The notes below the pieces were generated by a model that saw only the letters and a list, made by a program, of their open reading frames with translations, was not told where the DNA came from and searched no databases. From Mya arenaria (taxonomy: Eukaryota > Mollusca > Bivalvia > Myida > Myidae), in contig NC_069135.1 of NCBI RefSeq assembly GCF_026914265.1, forward strand, positions 62,114,738 through 62,178,737: 64,000 bases of DNA. The letters are read 5' to 3'. The position numbers and the translations under genes are program-made. Numbering within the stretch: position 1 is the first letter of the stretch; the number at the start of each line of letters is the position of its first letter. Below, piece after piece: positions 48,468 to 61,795 of this stretch.

Positions 48468-50264
48468 ATGATTGGATACATCACAACATTGTATGCTTTG
48501 GCCGCCGCAACTTTGGTCATTGCTGGTCAAGACGAATTTGTGAAATGCACCCCGGGTGAATATAAGATCATCGGAAAGGCCGACTGTACGGGCTACTATT
48601 TGTGTGTGTTTGGGAATCCAATGGAGATGCCACCTTGTCCTCCTGGCTCTGTGTTCAGCTCCAGCGCCAACGTTTGTGTTCCTAAAGGTTCTACGTTTGA
48701 TGTCTGCAAGAAAGCAATAGATGGAGGTGGTGGCCACATGACCGCATTGCCTGATCAAGGTAAGGTCTACAGTCGTTATTAAAGTTTTTGTTTTTTCGTA
48801 TTTGATGTTACGTAATTAATTATAGGGATTTTAATTTGAACATTAGTCAAAAGAGTCGATCAACAGCTCGTTTTAGGAGATAGTAAGGAGAATCCTCCAA
48901 TGCATGTACACATTATTCATTATTTATTTCGACTATTTTACTTCTGACAATATAAATTAATTAATTCACACATGGAAATTCCAACTCCATTGTAATAAAT
49001 ATTCATTTTTCTGTGGCTGCAGCCCAAAGAATGCATAAAGGCATAACATATATAGTATATGAAGGTATAAATCAGTTAAGAACAATCATATTTGCTATTC
49101 AGGACATCTTTCCCCTGAGCAACGATGGAACATTTACAGTGTTGGTGTGTTTCCACACCCCACGGAATGCCAAGCCTATTACAATTGTAGTGTCTATAAC
49201 ATACCAAACAGGTACGAAATCTTTGAACATCGTGTTGAATGTGTTTACCCCCAGCTGTTCAACACAGAGACGAAACAGTGTGACCATTTTGAGAATGTCA
49301 AATGTGGAACCAGGACGGAATTCAAGAATGGCTGTAAGTTGGTTTATGTTACTGTATTCCTGGTAAAAAAATGAAAATATAGTTGTAAGTTTGCATTTTT
49401 TTATGTATTCGTGGTAAAAATCAAAATATAATATATTTAACATTTTACTTCAAAAGGACTCTATTCGAAATTGGAAACTTATTGCATAGGCTTCATAGTA
49501 AAAAAGCAAACCATCATATGCTACTGTCTTCTTCAAGTCAATACAAAAGCAATAAGTGCAGAACTTCCCGCTGTACCCCTTGTAACATCCGCTTTCCAAG
49601 CTGTGAAGGAAAACGTGATGGAATTAACGTCCACCCAGTCAGACTGTGGACCCCGATCTACGCCGTATGTTACAAGGAGCGTACAGTCAAGCAGGACCAA
49701 TGCCAAGCTGACGTAAACGGCCGAGCACAGTTGTTCCATCCAGAAAAGAACGAATGCGTTTCATTGGATATGATTCCTCGAGAACATGGAGGAATGATGC
49801 CCGAGTGCGGTACGAATGTAGACGGGTTTTATCTGGACGATTTCGGACGATGAGATCGTTATGTTCATTGCCAGGGCGGGAAATACATTGGCACGATCAA
49901 ATGTGCTGTAGGAGAAGTGTTCGATGATACGAGAAGCGGATGCGTCCATGAAGAAAAAGCGTGTGGACCCTGTGGAAAACTCGACCATTGGTAAATATGC
50001 TTAAATAGTATTTCCTTTTAGTGGTTAATACAACAGTATGCGTTTCATATCTATATAAAGGTACATGCTTATCTAAGTGTACATTAGACAAGATGCCAAG
50101 TCACATTTAACAAAAAGGAGATAAAACATCCATGTTCTTACCAATCTACAGTGGTGTGCATATATAGTGTTTAAACTATGCTGCTATTCATATCATATGC
50201 AATATAATTATAAACTATGCTTTAACGTTATGAAAATTAAACCTATTTGACATTTTTCAGCTAA
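48468..50264 (+). pseudogene. Gene 2: disabled copy of the four-domain chitin-binding gene
   Basis: Same exon plan as gene 1: 48468-48759, 49103-49333, 49537-49990 and 50261-50264 (C plus TAA), with identical exon lengths (292, 231, 454). Several independent defects are visible. The exon 3 acceptor CTTCAG is CTTCAA. The first Cys of domain 2 (ERCN in genes 1 and 3) is Trp (QRWN). TGA at 49851-49853 replaces the conserved Cys in FGLCDRY of domain 4. The core promoter block found 180-270 bp upstream of the other two start codons is missing; flanking sequence (ACGCTATGAGCCAT, then GGGCTGTACTTAT-like) is joined across the gap. The AG one base downstream of the lost acceptor would shift the frame. 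Exon 1 is intact, so a truncated single-domain secreted product is conceivable. Confidence 0.8.
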
Positions 50265-50930
50265 ACAAGTTGCTTCCATGATGGTCGTGGTGAATACAAA
50301 GTACGAAGCCAGGAAACGCCAAGATCATCATAAGCTGTCATCTTCATTAATGAAGTAATCACGTCACGTAAGGTGTCGTGATGACATTTGCTAAATAGAA
50401 TGTGTTATTATAAACAGATTTTTCCAATAAGCCTTTTTAAAATCTGCCATATTTTGAGCATTTAAATTATATTGCATTTTCATTTTTATGAGAAAATGTT
50501 TAATTCAACAATTGAGTTCCGATGTTTCTTGTTTATGTTATAAGGTTAAATGTTTGTTTTATAAGTTTGCCCAAATATATAATTGATTGAATGTGCGCTT
50601 CTTAAACCATGTTATATTTATATTAGTTCAAAATAATCGTAAATGATACCTGATGTATAAATGTATGCAGCATGGACAGTGATTCAAGTAAACTGAAAGG
50701 TTAGGGGATATTAATTAGATGGTGTAATTAGAAAACACTAAAAACATAAAAGAATGACGGATTGAAAACACTAAATGTTTTGATACGATGCAATCAAATC
50801 ATTTTAAAATATAAAAAATCATTTGTAAATAGATTGTGCAAACTCTTTATATTATAAATGTTTCTTATCACAAGCAATGCATTTGAAATCCATCCATTGT
50901 TTAAATAAAACTGCAAAACTCGTTTCATTT
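50265..50930 (+). other. 3' UTR sequence of gene 2
   Basis: AATAAA at 50904-50909. Highly similar to 56727-57385 behind gene 3, including the segment TAAGGTGTCGTGATGACATT. Confidence 0.55.
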
Positions 50931-53920
50931 TATTATCTTTCTACTTGCGCTCATTTAATCCATCGCAACTATCGCCCGCTGTGGTTTATTTACCGACCGG
51001 ATTTGTTGTAATGCAAACGTACATAAGAAATTGAAAGTTTTAAATGTACAACCTTGTTAATGAAACATTAATGAGAGCTTAGAGTGCTTGTTATCATTTA
51101 ACACGTTTTTTCATCATCCTACTCTTGATTTGTCAGATCTATTCGCCATTTTAAATTTAGATCTCAGAAATATTTCACTCAGGGTTATGATCCACGGAAA
51201 CACACCATTGAGCATTCACGAACGATTTGTTCTTTTCTTAAAACCGACAACATCAGTAGATTGTAGGGAATGGGGGAATCAATCAGAAAATAATATGTAT
51301 ATTTCTTAGATTGATTCAGAATTCCACTGATATCAATGGTAAGCTCACTGCTCACACCACCATGAGTAACAGTTAACAGGAAGTGTTGCATGCATATACA
51401 TGTTAACTATATATAAGGGTAATCGAAAGTGAAAAGCATTGCATAAATGTTCGAACACGGAAGTACACAGTTTTATTCCTATTATAGATTCCCATTTACT
51501 TTCAAGTATACAAAATATTTAGTGCAGTAATAAAAAACATAAGTATTTGCTCGGTCTGATTGAGATTTGCTTCAGGAACAAATAAATTTATTTGATATTA
51601 TCTATAACAAAGATTTATAAAGTTTTCACAAAACCATGTACGTAAAATAGTTCGCCTTTATGTGAATATGTTATTAAAATGAGGGTTACCGCCGCCAAAC
51701 AATTGGTCGCCGACCATACCTTTGATAGTACGCGGCGCGACGACCTGAATAACTCTAGCAGAGGTTAAACAATAGAACATTCATGTGAACATATTTCGGA
51801 TTTGGCCATCCTTTTTTACGATATAAATTTATAACGGTTATTTCTTATAAAACATGTTGACGGCTTGAACATTAAGAAATATTTCTGTAAATTTCCAGTC
51901 CATACTTTTTTCGAATCTTGAAAATCTGAAAAAAGTACAGCACGCCGTGTCTTACAAGATAATTTTGTGTTTTTTATTAATATCTGCAAAGTGGGGTTGT
52001 GTACTGAAAACAATTTTTTTAACAACCTTAAAAATTGCAGCACAACTATTGATTTGAACACCACCCAGGGATCATTTGTAATATGATTTACCACCAGCGG
52101 CTTATGGAATGGTATTTGAATGATGGATGATTATAAAAGTTAACCCATTGCTTCGTATGAATAAATAAACAATATTTATTTAGAACAAGTGTTGTTGTGT
52201 TTTTATAAATATGTACTTCAAATGGTTTATGAGAAGGATGCATGAATTGATCATATACCCACTATTTATATATACCCAAACAGGAGTTTAAGCAAACAGA
52301 CTTTTATCACGTAGTCTATGAAAATGAGTTCTTCATAGGTAACTTCTTACAGGGAATGTTCGTTTTTGTCAAATATTATAATTAATTAGCAGGCAATCAG
52401 TGCTAATTTGATTTATTATAATACTTATTCAAACGTTATACATTTTAAAGTTTTATTTTATAATCTGATGATTTGCTCAGATTTGATAAGGTTCAACAAC
52501 GTCGATAACTTAACATAATTCTGAAGAATTATTTACATCTGTAACGTCTGTAGAACGCAAAGCGTCTACTAACACGGATGTTTTCATCTATAGTTAATGA
52601 GCGCTTCATGATTGCGTCCAGGAGCTAAAGAAAGCAAGAAATCTATTTTTAGAATGCACCCGAAGGTAATACTAAAATTATCACATGATACATTACAGAA
52701 TAACTAATAATGAATAAAGGTAATTTTATAATGGCATAGTCACTTAAATTACAATAATAACAGTTCTAATATGGTTTTTGATTGGCTCAGTATTGGATAC
52801 ATATTGACCAATCATGTTTAAAGATACGACTTAAACAGTTGCATATTCGTTTTCCTCGTGTTACTGTTCTTTCATTTTGAATATTTTATGTGCGTCGTAT
52901 GTAACAAATGGCTTTGCACAAGAGCGTTCCTTCTGTTCATCCTCATAATTCCCAAATGCAATCCATGCTTAAATGAAATAGCCATTTTCAATATGTGCAA
53001 TGATTTGAATCACAAAGGCATCGTATTCATACGAGTTTCAAATATAATTTAATCTGACAGATTCGGATTGATTATATATACCCACTATTTATATATGAGG
53101 ATATGATTCGGTAGCAATAAGAATATTTGTTGGCCATGACCACTGAGAAATATTTTTTAAGTTTTATGAAATAGTTTATGCAAGTCATGTGATTCATGAA
53201 CACCGCAACATGTTCACTATACGTGTTCCTTTACGTGTGAGCTACGTTTGTGTACTTAATTGTATAAACCTGCTTATCTGTTTGGTATAGTCAAGATTAT
53301 CCAAACTTGTAAATTACTGATAAATATTTATAAAAGAATAAGTATAAACCAATCAAAGCATTTAAATATAAGTACTTGTCAAAAGGTTAACCTAATCCTA
53401 CCCTATAAGGTAACGAAATAACAGGTGAACCTTTGTGTCTCACGTCCAGTGCCGTTCGGGCCCTTGACTTGTGCTTCTTTAATTTTAACTGGGTTTATAT
53501 ATTATTTTGAGTACGCTATATTAACCGCTCAAGTCCTAGATTCTTATATCAATGTAAAAACCGGGGTTAGAGAGCTCATTGTGCAAAACGTAACACTATA
53601 GGTTATCTTATTCACGAGATCACATGACCAATACCTACGCTAAAAGTTAACGTACTACTGATAATAATTGCCGATCGCTGTCTCAAACGCATTTAGCTCC
53701 TCTAAATATAATTTCTGACTGGTTAAAAGTGAAATTAAACACTTTATCATCTTAGTATTTACCTTGTTCCTTATAAATATATAGATCGTAAGTTGGTTTT
53801 CGCGGAAGCCAGGTTCAATTACTATTATATTTTTGTTTTTATTCAGGAAGTCATTACATCAGTTATTTACTTCTTCGTTCATTTTATTTTTCTCAGACTA
53901 TTTCATAACATTTGTCACTA
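50931..53920. repeat. 3' flanking module duplicated with the gene (copy 1)
   Basis: Aligns to 57386-59155 behind gene 3 with small indels; a part (52085-52860) occurs a third time at 59165-60100. The end (53435-53925) matches 61796-61930 (GTTCGGGCC, TTGACTTGTGCTTCTTTAAT). Together with the upstream array this defines a tandem duplication unit of about 6.5 kb carrying one chitin-binding gene. No other gene is clear apart from the tiny ORF at 51679. Confidence 0.75.
51679..51768 (+). CDS. Conserved 29-codon small ORF in a CpG-rich block (copy 1)
   Basis: ATG to TAA encoding MRVTAAKQLVADHTFDSTRR then DDLNNSSRG. The block is conspicuously GC- and CpG-rich in AT-rich flanks. The second copy (57973-58062) differs only by CTG to TTG, a synonymous Leu change. 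Upstream sequence differs between copies right up to the ATG because of a roughly 100-bp indel. It could be a micro-protein, a piece of exon or a conserved non-coding element; no family is recognised. Confidence 0.25.
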   Translation: MRVTAAKQLVADHTFDSTRRDDLNNSSRG

Positions 53921-53924
53921 TGCT

Positions 53925-54500
53925 ACTGTAATATGTTATAATGACTGTTCCCCAGTGCATGGAGTTCTCGTTCACAATGCCGGATGTATGCTACTGTATT
54001 ATGTTATAATGACTGTCTCCCAGTGCACGGAGTTCTCGTTCACAACGCCGGCGTATGCTACTGTATTCTCGTTGGCAACGCCGGGTGTATGCCACTGTAT
54101 TATGTTTTAATGTTCGTCCCCCAGTGCACGGTGTTCTCGTTGGCAACGCCGGATGTATGCTAGTGTATTATGTTTTAATGTTCGTCCCCCAGTGCACGGT
54201 GTTTCTGTTCGCAACGCCGGATGTTTGTCACTGTATTATGTGGTAATGTTCGTATCCCAGTGTACGGAGTCCTCTTTCACAACGCCGGATGTATGCCACT
54301 GTATTATGTGTTAATGTTCGTCCCCCAGTGCACGGTGTTCCCGTTGGCAACGCCGGATGTATGCTACTGTATTATGTGTTAATGTTCGTCTCCCAGTGTA
54401 CGGTGTTCCTGTTTACAATGCCTGACTAATGTAACTGTATAATGTGTTATGTTTGTCCCCGTGTGTACGGCGGTCCCGTTCGCGCCGGCAAGGCGAACTT
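53925..54500. repeat. Tandem array of about 69-bp monomers upstream of gene 3
   Basis: Same family as 46130-47575 but shorter and more diverged (CCCAGTGCATGGAGTTCTCG, CTCGTTGGCAACGCCGG, GTATTATGTTTTAATGTTCG). Ends in the shared GCGCCGGCAAGGCGAACTTT sequence. ORFs at 53793-54246 come from it. Confidence 0.85.
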
Positions 54501-54710
54501 TTTACACTGTTTTTCATAAAGCATCACGGTGACCAAGAAATGAAACCCAACAAAATTTTAAATATCCATTAATGCAAAGAGACATATCAGGAAGCTATTT
54601 TACCTAAATTGATTTATTGAAATAAGTATTACTGAAGCACACAATAAACGCTATGAGCCATGAAACTTGGGTATTGCATTTTCAGTTTTGCAAATACGTC
54701 ATAAGGCCAA

Positions 54711-54795
54711 GAGCAAATATTAAACCTGCTAGGCATGCTACGAAGACCCGCCTACATGCGGGTAACGAACAGTTATATATACTCGCATCCTACAA
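54711..54795 (+). promoter_or_regulatory. Core promoter block of chitin-binding gene 3
   Basis: AACCTGCTAGGCATGCTACG, AAGACCCGCCTACATGCGGG and ACAGTTATATATACTCGCAT, with a TATA box at about 54772-54781 and the shared CTCGCATCCT just after it. Homologous to 40571-40655. A diverged middle (CATGCGGG for CCGGTGGT) shows which bases are constrained: GCTAGGC, CCCGCCTAC and TATATACTCGCATCCT. Confidence 0.6.
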
Positions 54796-54980
54796 ATTGA
54801 AACCATTCTCAAATTGAAGATTGGAAAGTATTATAGCAAAGCTAGGCTTACTGTATCGAGGGCTGTACTTATAGAAAAAACCTTAAATTACATGTTGTAG
54901 GATACTAAAATAAATATATTTTTTGATATATTTTATTAAATGTAATATACAAAACAAAACGCAAACTTTATAGCGAAACA

Positions 54981-56726
54981 ATGATCGGATACATCACATC
55001 GTTGTATGCTTTGGCCGCCGCAACTTTGGTCATTGCTGGTCAAGACGAACTTGTGAAATGCACCCCGGGTGAATATCATATCATCGGAAAGGCCGACTGT
55101 ACCGGCTACTACTTGTGTGTGTTCGGGAATCCCGTGGAGATGCCACCATGTCCTCCTGGCTCTGTGTTCAGCTCCAGCTCCAACGTTTGTGTTTCTAAAG
55201 GTTCTATTTACGATGACTGCAAGAAATCAACAGATGGAAGCGGCAGCCACAACACCGAATCGCCGGATCAAGGTGAGCTCTAGCGATGTTTTGAAAGTTT
55301 GTGTGTGTTTTTTTGTTTGATGTTGATCCATAAATAATATAGAATTTAATTTGAACATAGGTCAACAGAGTCAACAAGCGCCTCATTTATATCAAATAAG
55401 GAGATAGTTAGGATAATTCTCAAAACCATGTACACATGACTCATTCTTTGTTTCGAATATTTTACTTCAATATAAATTAATTAATTCACACATGGAAAAT
55501 CCAACTCCATTGTAATAAATATTCATTTTGCTGTTGCTGCAGACCAAAGTTATAATTCAGTTGAGAACAATTATATTTGCTTTTCAGGGCATCTTAGCCC
55601 AGAGGAACGATGTAACTTGAATGGTGGCGTGTTCCCTCACCCCACAGAATGCCAAGCCTTCTACAACTGTAGTGTCCGGTACACATGGATACCCCGATTC
55701 TTTGAACAACATCTTGTTGAATGTCCTTACCCCCAGTTGTTCAACACAGAGACCAAACAATGTGACCATTTTGAGAATGTTAAATGTGGAATCAGGACGG
55801 AATTTAAGGATGGCTGTAAGTTGGCATCTATTTATGTATTCGTGGTAAGAAATAAAACAAGTATGTTTAAAAGTTTACTTCAAACGGACACTACTAAGTA
55901 TACCTCATTAAGCTTGGATTAACAATTCGAAATTATAAACTTATTGCATAGGATTCATAAAAAAATCCAACGATCATATGATACTGTCTTCTTCAGGTCA
56001 ATACAAAAGCAATATGTGCAAATCTTCCCATTGTATCCCTTGTAACGTCCGCTTTCCAAGCTGTGAAGGAAAACGTGACGGAATAAACGTTCACCCAGAC
56101 ATACTATGGACCCCATTCTATGTCGTATGTTACAAGGAGCGCACAGTCAAAGAGGACAGATGCCAAGCTGACGTTAACGGCCGAACACAATTTTTCCATC
56201 CGGAAAAGAACGAATGCGTTTCATTGGATATGATTCCTCGAGAACACGGGGGAATGATGCCTGAGTGCAGTACGAAAGTAGACGGGTTTTATCTGGACGA
56301 TTTTGGACTATGTGATCGTTACATTCATTGCCAGGGAGGTAAATACATTGGCACGATCAAATGTGCTGTAGGAGAAGTGTTCGATGATACGAAAGGTGGA
56401 TGCGTTCCGGATGAAAAAGCATGTGGACCCTGTGGAAAACTCGACTACTGGTGAATATACTTACACAGTGTTTCCCTTTAGTGGTACATACAACAGTATG
56501 CGTTTGATATCTATATTGAGGTATATGCTTATTTAAGGGTACATTAGACAAGATGCTAAGTCACATTTAACAAAATAGGAGATCAAACATCCATGTTCTT
56601 ACCAATCTACAGTGGTTTGCATATAAAGTGTTAGCTATGTTGCTATTCATAACAATAACTGTATTATACTTATAAACTATGCCTTAACGTTATGACCATT
56701 AAACCTGTTTTACGTTTTTCAGCTAA
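54981..56726 (+). CDS. Gene 3: secreted protein with four chitin-binding type-2 (CBM14) domains
   Basis: Exons 54981-55272, 55588-55815, 55997-56450 and 56723-56726 (C plus TAA) give 325 residues. Signal peptide about 1-20 (MIGYITSLYALAAATLVIAG). Domain 1 Cys27, 40, 46, 57, 70, 80; domain 2 Cys106, 119, 125, 143, 156, 164; divergent region Cys174, 181, 186, 189, 196, 218, 229, 247; domain 4 Cys264, 279, 285, 296, 309, 316; tail Cys319 and Cys325. Domains 1, 2 and 4 match the CBM14 spacing; domain 3 lacks the usual C-x5-C pair. Intron phases 1, 1, 2 as in gene 1; exon 2 is one codon shorter. The final Cys325 is assembled across the last intron (TG|C), giving an even total of 28 cysteines. About 90 percent like gene 2 by eye and more distant from gene 1. 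Intact, with its own TATA block; AATAAA at 57357. Role: extracellular chitin matrix (inferred). Confidence 0.87.
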
Positions 56727-57385
56727 ACAAGTTGCTTGCATGATGGTCGTGGTTAGAATGATATAAAGAAGGATGAAGTCATGAAACGCCAAGACCATCA
56801 TAAGCTGTGATCTTTATTAATGACGTAATCACGACACGTAAGGTGTCGTGATGACATTTGCTAAATAGAATGTGTTATTATAAACAGATTTTTCCAATAA
56901 GCCTTTTTAAAATCTGCCATATTTTAAGCATTTAAATTATATTGCATTTTCATTTTTATGAGAAAATGTTTAATTCAACTATTGAGTTCCGATGTTTCTG
57001 TTTAGGTTATAATGTTAAATGTTTGTTTTATAAGTTTGCCCAAATATATAATTCATTGAATGTGTGCTTCTTAAACCATGTTATATTTATATTAGTTCGG
57101 AATAATCGTAAATGATACCTGATGTATGAATGTATGCAGCATGGACGTGATTCAAGTAAACTGAAAGGTTAGGGGTTATTAATCAGATGGTGTAAAAACA
57201 GAAAAGAATAACGGATTGAAAACACTAAATATTTTGATACGATGCAATAAAATCATTTTAAAGTATAATAAATCATTTGTAAATAGATTGTGCAAATTCT
57301 TTATATTATAAATGTTTCTTATCACAAGCAATGCATTGAAATCCATCCATTGTTTTAATAAAACTGCAAAACTCGTTTCATTTTG
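56727..57385 (+). other. 3' UTR of chitin-binding gene 3
   Basis: Ends at AATAAA 57357-57362 followed by ACTGCAAAACTCG, identical to the end of the gene 2 UTR. Confidence 0.6.
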
Positions 57386-59155
57386 TTATCTTTCTACTTG
57401 CGCTCATTTAATCAATCGCAACTATCGCCCGCTGTGGTTTATTTACCGACCGGATTTGCTGTAATGCAAACGTACATATGAAATTTAAAGTTTTAAATTT
57501 ACAACCTTGTCAATGAAACATAAATGAGAGCTTAGAGTGCTTGTTATCATTTAACACGTTTTTTCATCATCCTACTCTTGATTTGTCAGATCTCTTCGCC
57601 ATTTTAAATTTATAACTCTGAAATATTTTACTCAGGGTTATGATTCACGGAAACAAGCCATTGAGCAACCACGATCGATTTCTTTCGTTTCTTAAAACCG
57701 ACAACATCAGTAGATTGTAGAGAAGGGGGGAATCAATCAGAAAATAATATGTATATTTCTTAGATTGATTCAGAATTTCACTGATATACATGTTAACTAT
57801 ATATAAGGGGTAATCGAACGTGAAAAGCATTGCATAAAAGTTCGAACCCGGAAGTACAGAGTTTTATTCCTATTATAGATTCCCATTTACTTTCAAGTAT
57901 ACAAAATATTTAGTGCAGTAATAAAAAACATAAGTATTTGCACGGTCTGGTTGAGGTTTGCTTCAGGAACACATGAGGGTTACCGCCGCCAAACAATTGG
58001 TCGCCGACCATACCTTTGATAGTACGCGGCGCGACGACTTGAATAACTCTAGCAGAGGTTAAACAATAGAACATTCATGTGAAAATATTTCGGATTCGGC
58101 CATCCTTTTTTACAACATAAATTTTTAACGGTAATTCTTATAAAACATGCTGACGGCTTGAAAATTAAGAATATTTCTGTAAATGTCCAGTCCATACTTT
58201 TTTTCGAATCTTGAAAATCTGAAAAAAGTACAGCACCCCGTGTCTTACAAGATAATTTTGTGTTTTTTTTATAATATCTGTTGCTTCAAAGTGGGTTATG
58301 TACTGAAAACAACTTTTTTTAAACAACTTTAAATATTGCAGCACAACTATTTATTTGAACACCGTAATAAAGCACCACCCAGGGATCATTTGTAATATGA
58401 TTTACCACAAGCGGCTTATTGAATGGTATTTGAATGATGGATGATTATAAAAGTTAATCCATTGCTTCGTACAAATAAATAAACAATATTTATTTAGAAC
58501 AAGTGGTGTTTTTTTTATAAATATGTACTTCAAATGGTTTATGACAAGGATGCACGAATTGATCATATATACCTACTATTTGTACATACCCAAACAGGAG
58601 TATAAGCAAACAGACTTTTATCACGTATTATACGAAAATGAGTTTTGCAGATGTAACTTTTGACAGGGAATGATCGTTTTTGCCAAGTATTGGGGTCAAT
58701 TAGCAGGCAATCAGTGCTAATTTGATATAGTGTAATATAAATTCAAACGTTAAACATTTAAAGTTTTATTTTATAATCTGATGATTTGTTCAAATTTGAT
58801 TTAGTTCAACAACGTCGATAACTTAACATAATTCTGAAGAATTATTTACAACTGTAACGTCTGTGGAACGCAAAGCGTCTACTAACACGGATTTTTTTCA
58901 TCTGTAGTTAATGAGCGTTTAATGATTGCGTCCAGGAGCTTAATAAAGCAAGAAATCTTTTCATAGAATGCACCCGAGGGTATACTAAAATTATCACAGG
59001 ACACATTACAGAACAACTAATTATGACTATAGGTAAGTTTATAATGGCAAATTCACGTAAATTACAATACTGACAGTTCTAATACGGTTTTTGATTGGCT
59101 CAGTATTGGATACATGTTGACCAATCATGTTTAAAGACACGACTTAAACTTTAAA
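57386..59155. repeat. 3' flanking module duplicated with the gene (copy 2)
   Basis: Collinear with 50931-52860. Lacks two short stretches present behind gene 2 (about 51325-51390 and 51585-51678). Contains the second copy of the 29-codon ORF at 57973-58062. Its last 750 bp repeats immediately downstream. Confidence 0.75.
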
Positions 59156-59164
59156 ATATCACTT

Positions 59165-60100
<936 letters not shown>

Positions 60101-60559
60101 TCACATGTAACTCCTCTGAATTTGACTATATCAGGTGCATTATATGTAACAAAATTGTATACTACCACTGGTCAAGAGTGGGGAAATAGAAAAAAAACAA
60201 GTTGTTAGATCGGTAACCTTAATACTCTTGGTTATATGAACAAGTTGTAAAAGGATATATTTGTTAAAGATATTCAGAGTGAGTGAAGTGTGGGTAGAAT
60301 TAATGTCAAGCTTATTTTGGCTAATAAAAAGAAGAAAATTGAGTTTTGAATTTAGAACATGGATAAAGTATACTCAATAAAGTTATACATATATATTGTG
60401 GTGACGTCATAAAATTATCTTGAAGAGACAATATATGTTATAGATATATTATCACATTTTTGTCCATTGTTTATTAAAATATCTAACGTGTTGCACAAAA
60501 TGTTCATGCTCGGCAGAATGCACAATGTATAAATCTGTGGAACTTGTTTAAAAGTTTCA
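60101..60559. other. AT-rich stretch, no gene seen
   Basis: No supported feature; a small ORF ending at 60208 continues from the repeated module. Confidence 0.5.
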
Positions 60560-61010
60560 ATTAACAAATACTCTTAATTGTGAGTTCTGACCATTAAATG
60601 GCTCTTGTGTCCTTGATCTTTAAGGCATGGACACTAGTCAAGGTCACTGCACATAGCCTCAATCAGAACATGTTGTACCAAGTTATAAGGTAATCAAACA
60701 ACGTATAATTAAGAAAAATAAACCGCGGACACGAGCATTTGTACTCTGACCTTTAAATGTCTTGTGTGGCCCTGATCTTTAAGGTATGGACCGGAGGAAA
60801 CTCACTACAAATCGCCTTATTGAGGACAACATTTGTTCTAAGTTATATAGTAATCCGTCAAAACATAAGCGAGGCATAGCGCGGACACGAGCAAGTGCAA
60901 GCACGAAAGGTTAGGGACAGACAAACAAACACACAGACTTAATGACAGACGGTCGAAGTACATTCCTTTAATCCCCTCCCCATTCCGTGGCGGTGGATTA
61001 ACAATAATGT
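60560..61010. repeat. Dispersed repeat with two internal tandem units
   Basis: A unit of about 175 bp (TTCTGACCATTAAATGGCTC ... CCGCGGACACGAGCATTTG) is followed by a second (CTCTGACCTTTAAATGTCTT ... GCGCGGACACGAGCAAGTG), then GACAGACAAACAAACACACA and ATCCCCTCCCCATTCCGTGG. This layout, with gacctt-type units and a GACAGACGG-rich tail before CCCCTCCCC, is familiar from bivalve interspersed repeats (from memory). No coding. Confidence 0.6.
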
Positions 61011-61522
61011 AAATTAAATATTAAGCTATTAGAAATAAGATACCAACTCTTCTTATTGAATAACGTCGGCAAGCAAATTTATTTTCTTACGTTACACTTC
61101 ATACATATCGTGGTAAAATTGACTTTTCACTAAACCTGTATTTTAAGTTGTCTGTGTAGGTCAGTGTTTTCATAAACTGTTTTAAAATTATCTACGATTA
61201 CGAGTTTTTCCTCGCCTAATCGCCCACGGTTCACAACGAGCAGTAGTGTATCGGGGGTTCCCGACATCGGTTATTTAAGTAAATGTATTGAAGAAAGGTA
61301 AAATTCTCAAACAGTCCCTAAATAAGCTAAAAGTACGTACTTATAACAAAGAGTCCAATCAGTTCATGTTTTTAGAGGTAGCCCGAGAATCATGCTTGAA
61401 TATGTATATTTTGACAAAAGGTATACGATTTCACTAGCGAGGGCCACTGCATTGGAACAATGATTGTAACAAATGCAAATGATTAGTATTCATTAATAAC
61501 ATGTAACCTGGATGAAAAAGTG
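61011..61522. other. Stretch without a gene
   Basis: AT-rich, no supported feature. Confidence 0.45.
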
Positions 61523-61600
61523 CAGGTCGTAGGTCTAGAACCACCTATCGTCGGAATACTAGCAAGAAGCGCTATCAACTGAGCTATTGCTTCGACTTAC
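61523..61600 (-). repeat. tRNA-derived SINE head or tRNA pseudogene
   Basis: Minus strand: GCAATAGCTCAGTTGATAGC contains a near-consensus A box, and GGTGGTTCTAGACCTACGAC a degenerate B box about 35 bp later. T-stem pairing is poor, so a working tRNA is unlikely. Preceded and followed by AT-rich DNA. Confidence 0.45.
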
Positions 61601-61795
61601 TTATCTTATCGCAAACTACACTCCCTAAACCTTACAATGCCACTTAAAACATTAGGATTAAGATAAAGCTACATTAAAAGGAGGATGTAACACTGTTTCG
61701 TGACTGTTGGTTTATAGACACATAAAAAGCAATCGTACGACAATGTCATTGCTCTGTTTGATGCCGTTGGTTCGTGTATATTTGTACATTTGTGT

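Noticed and set aside
49013-49443. ORFs overlapping exon 2 of gene 2 in other frames and on the minus strand
   Set aside because: Shadows of the conserved exon, which itself reads correctly in the GT-AG model.
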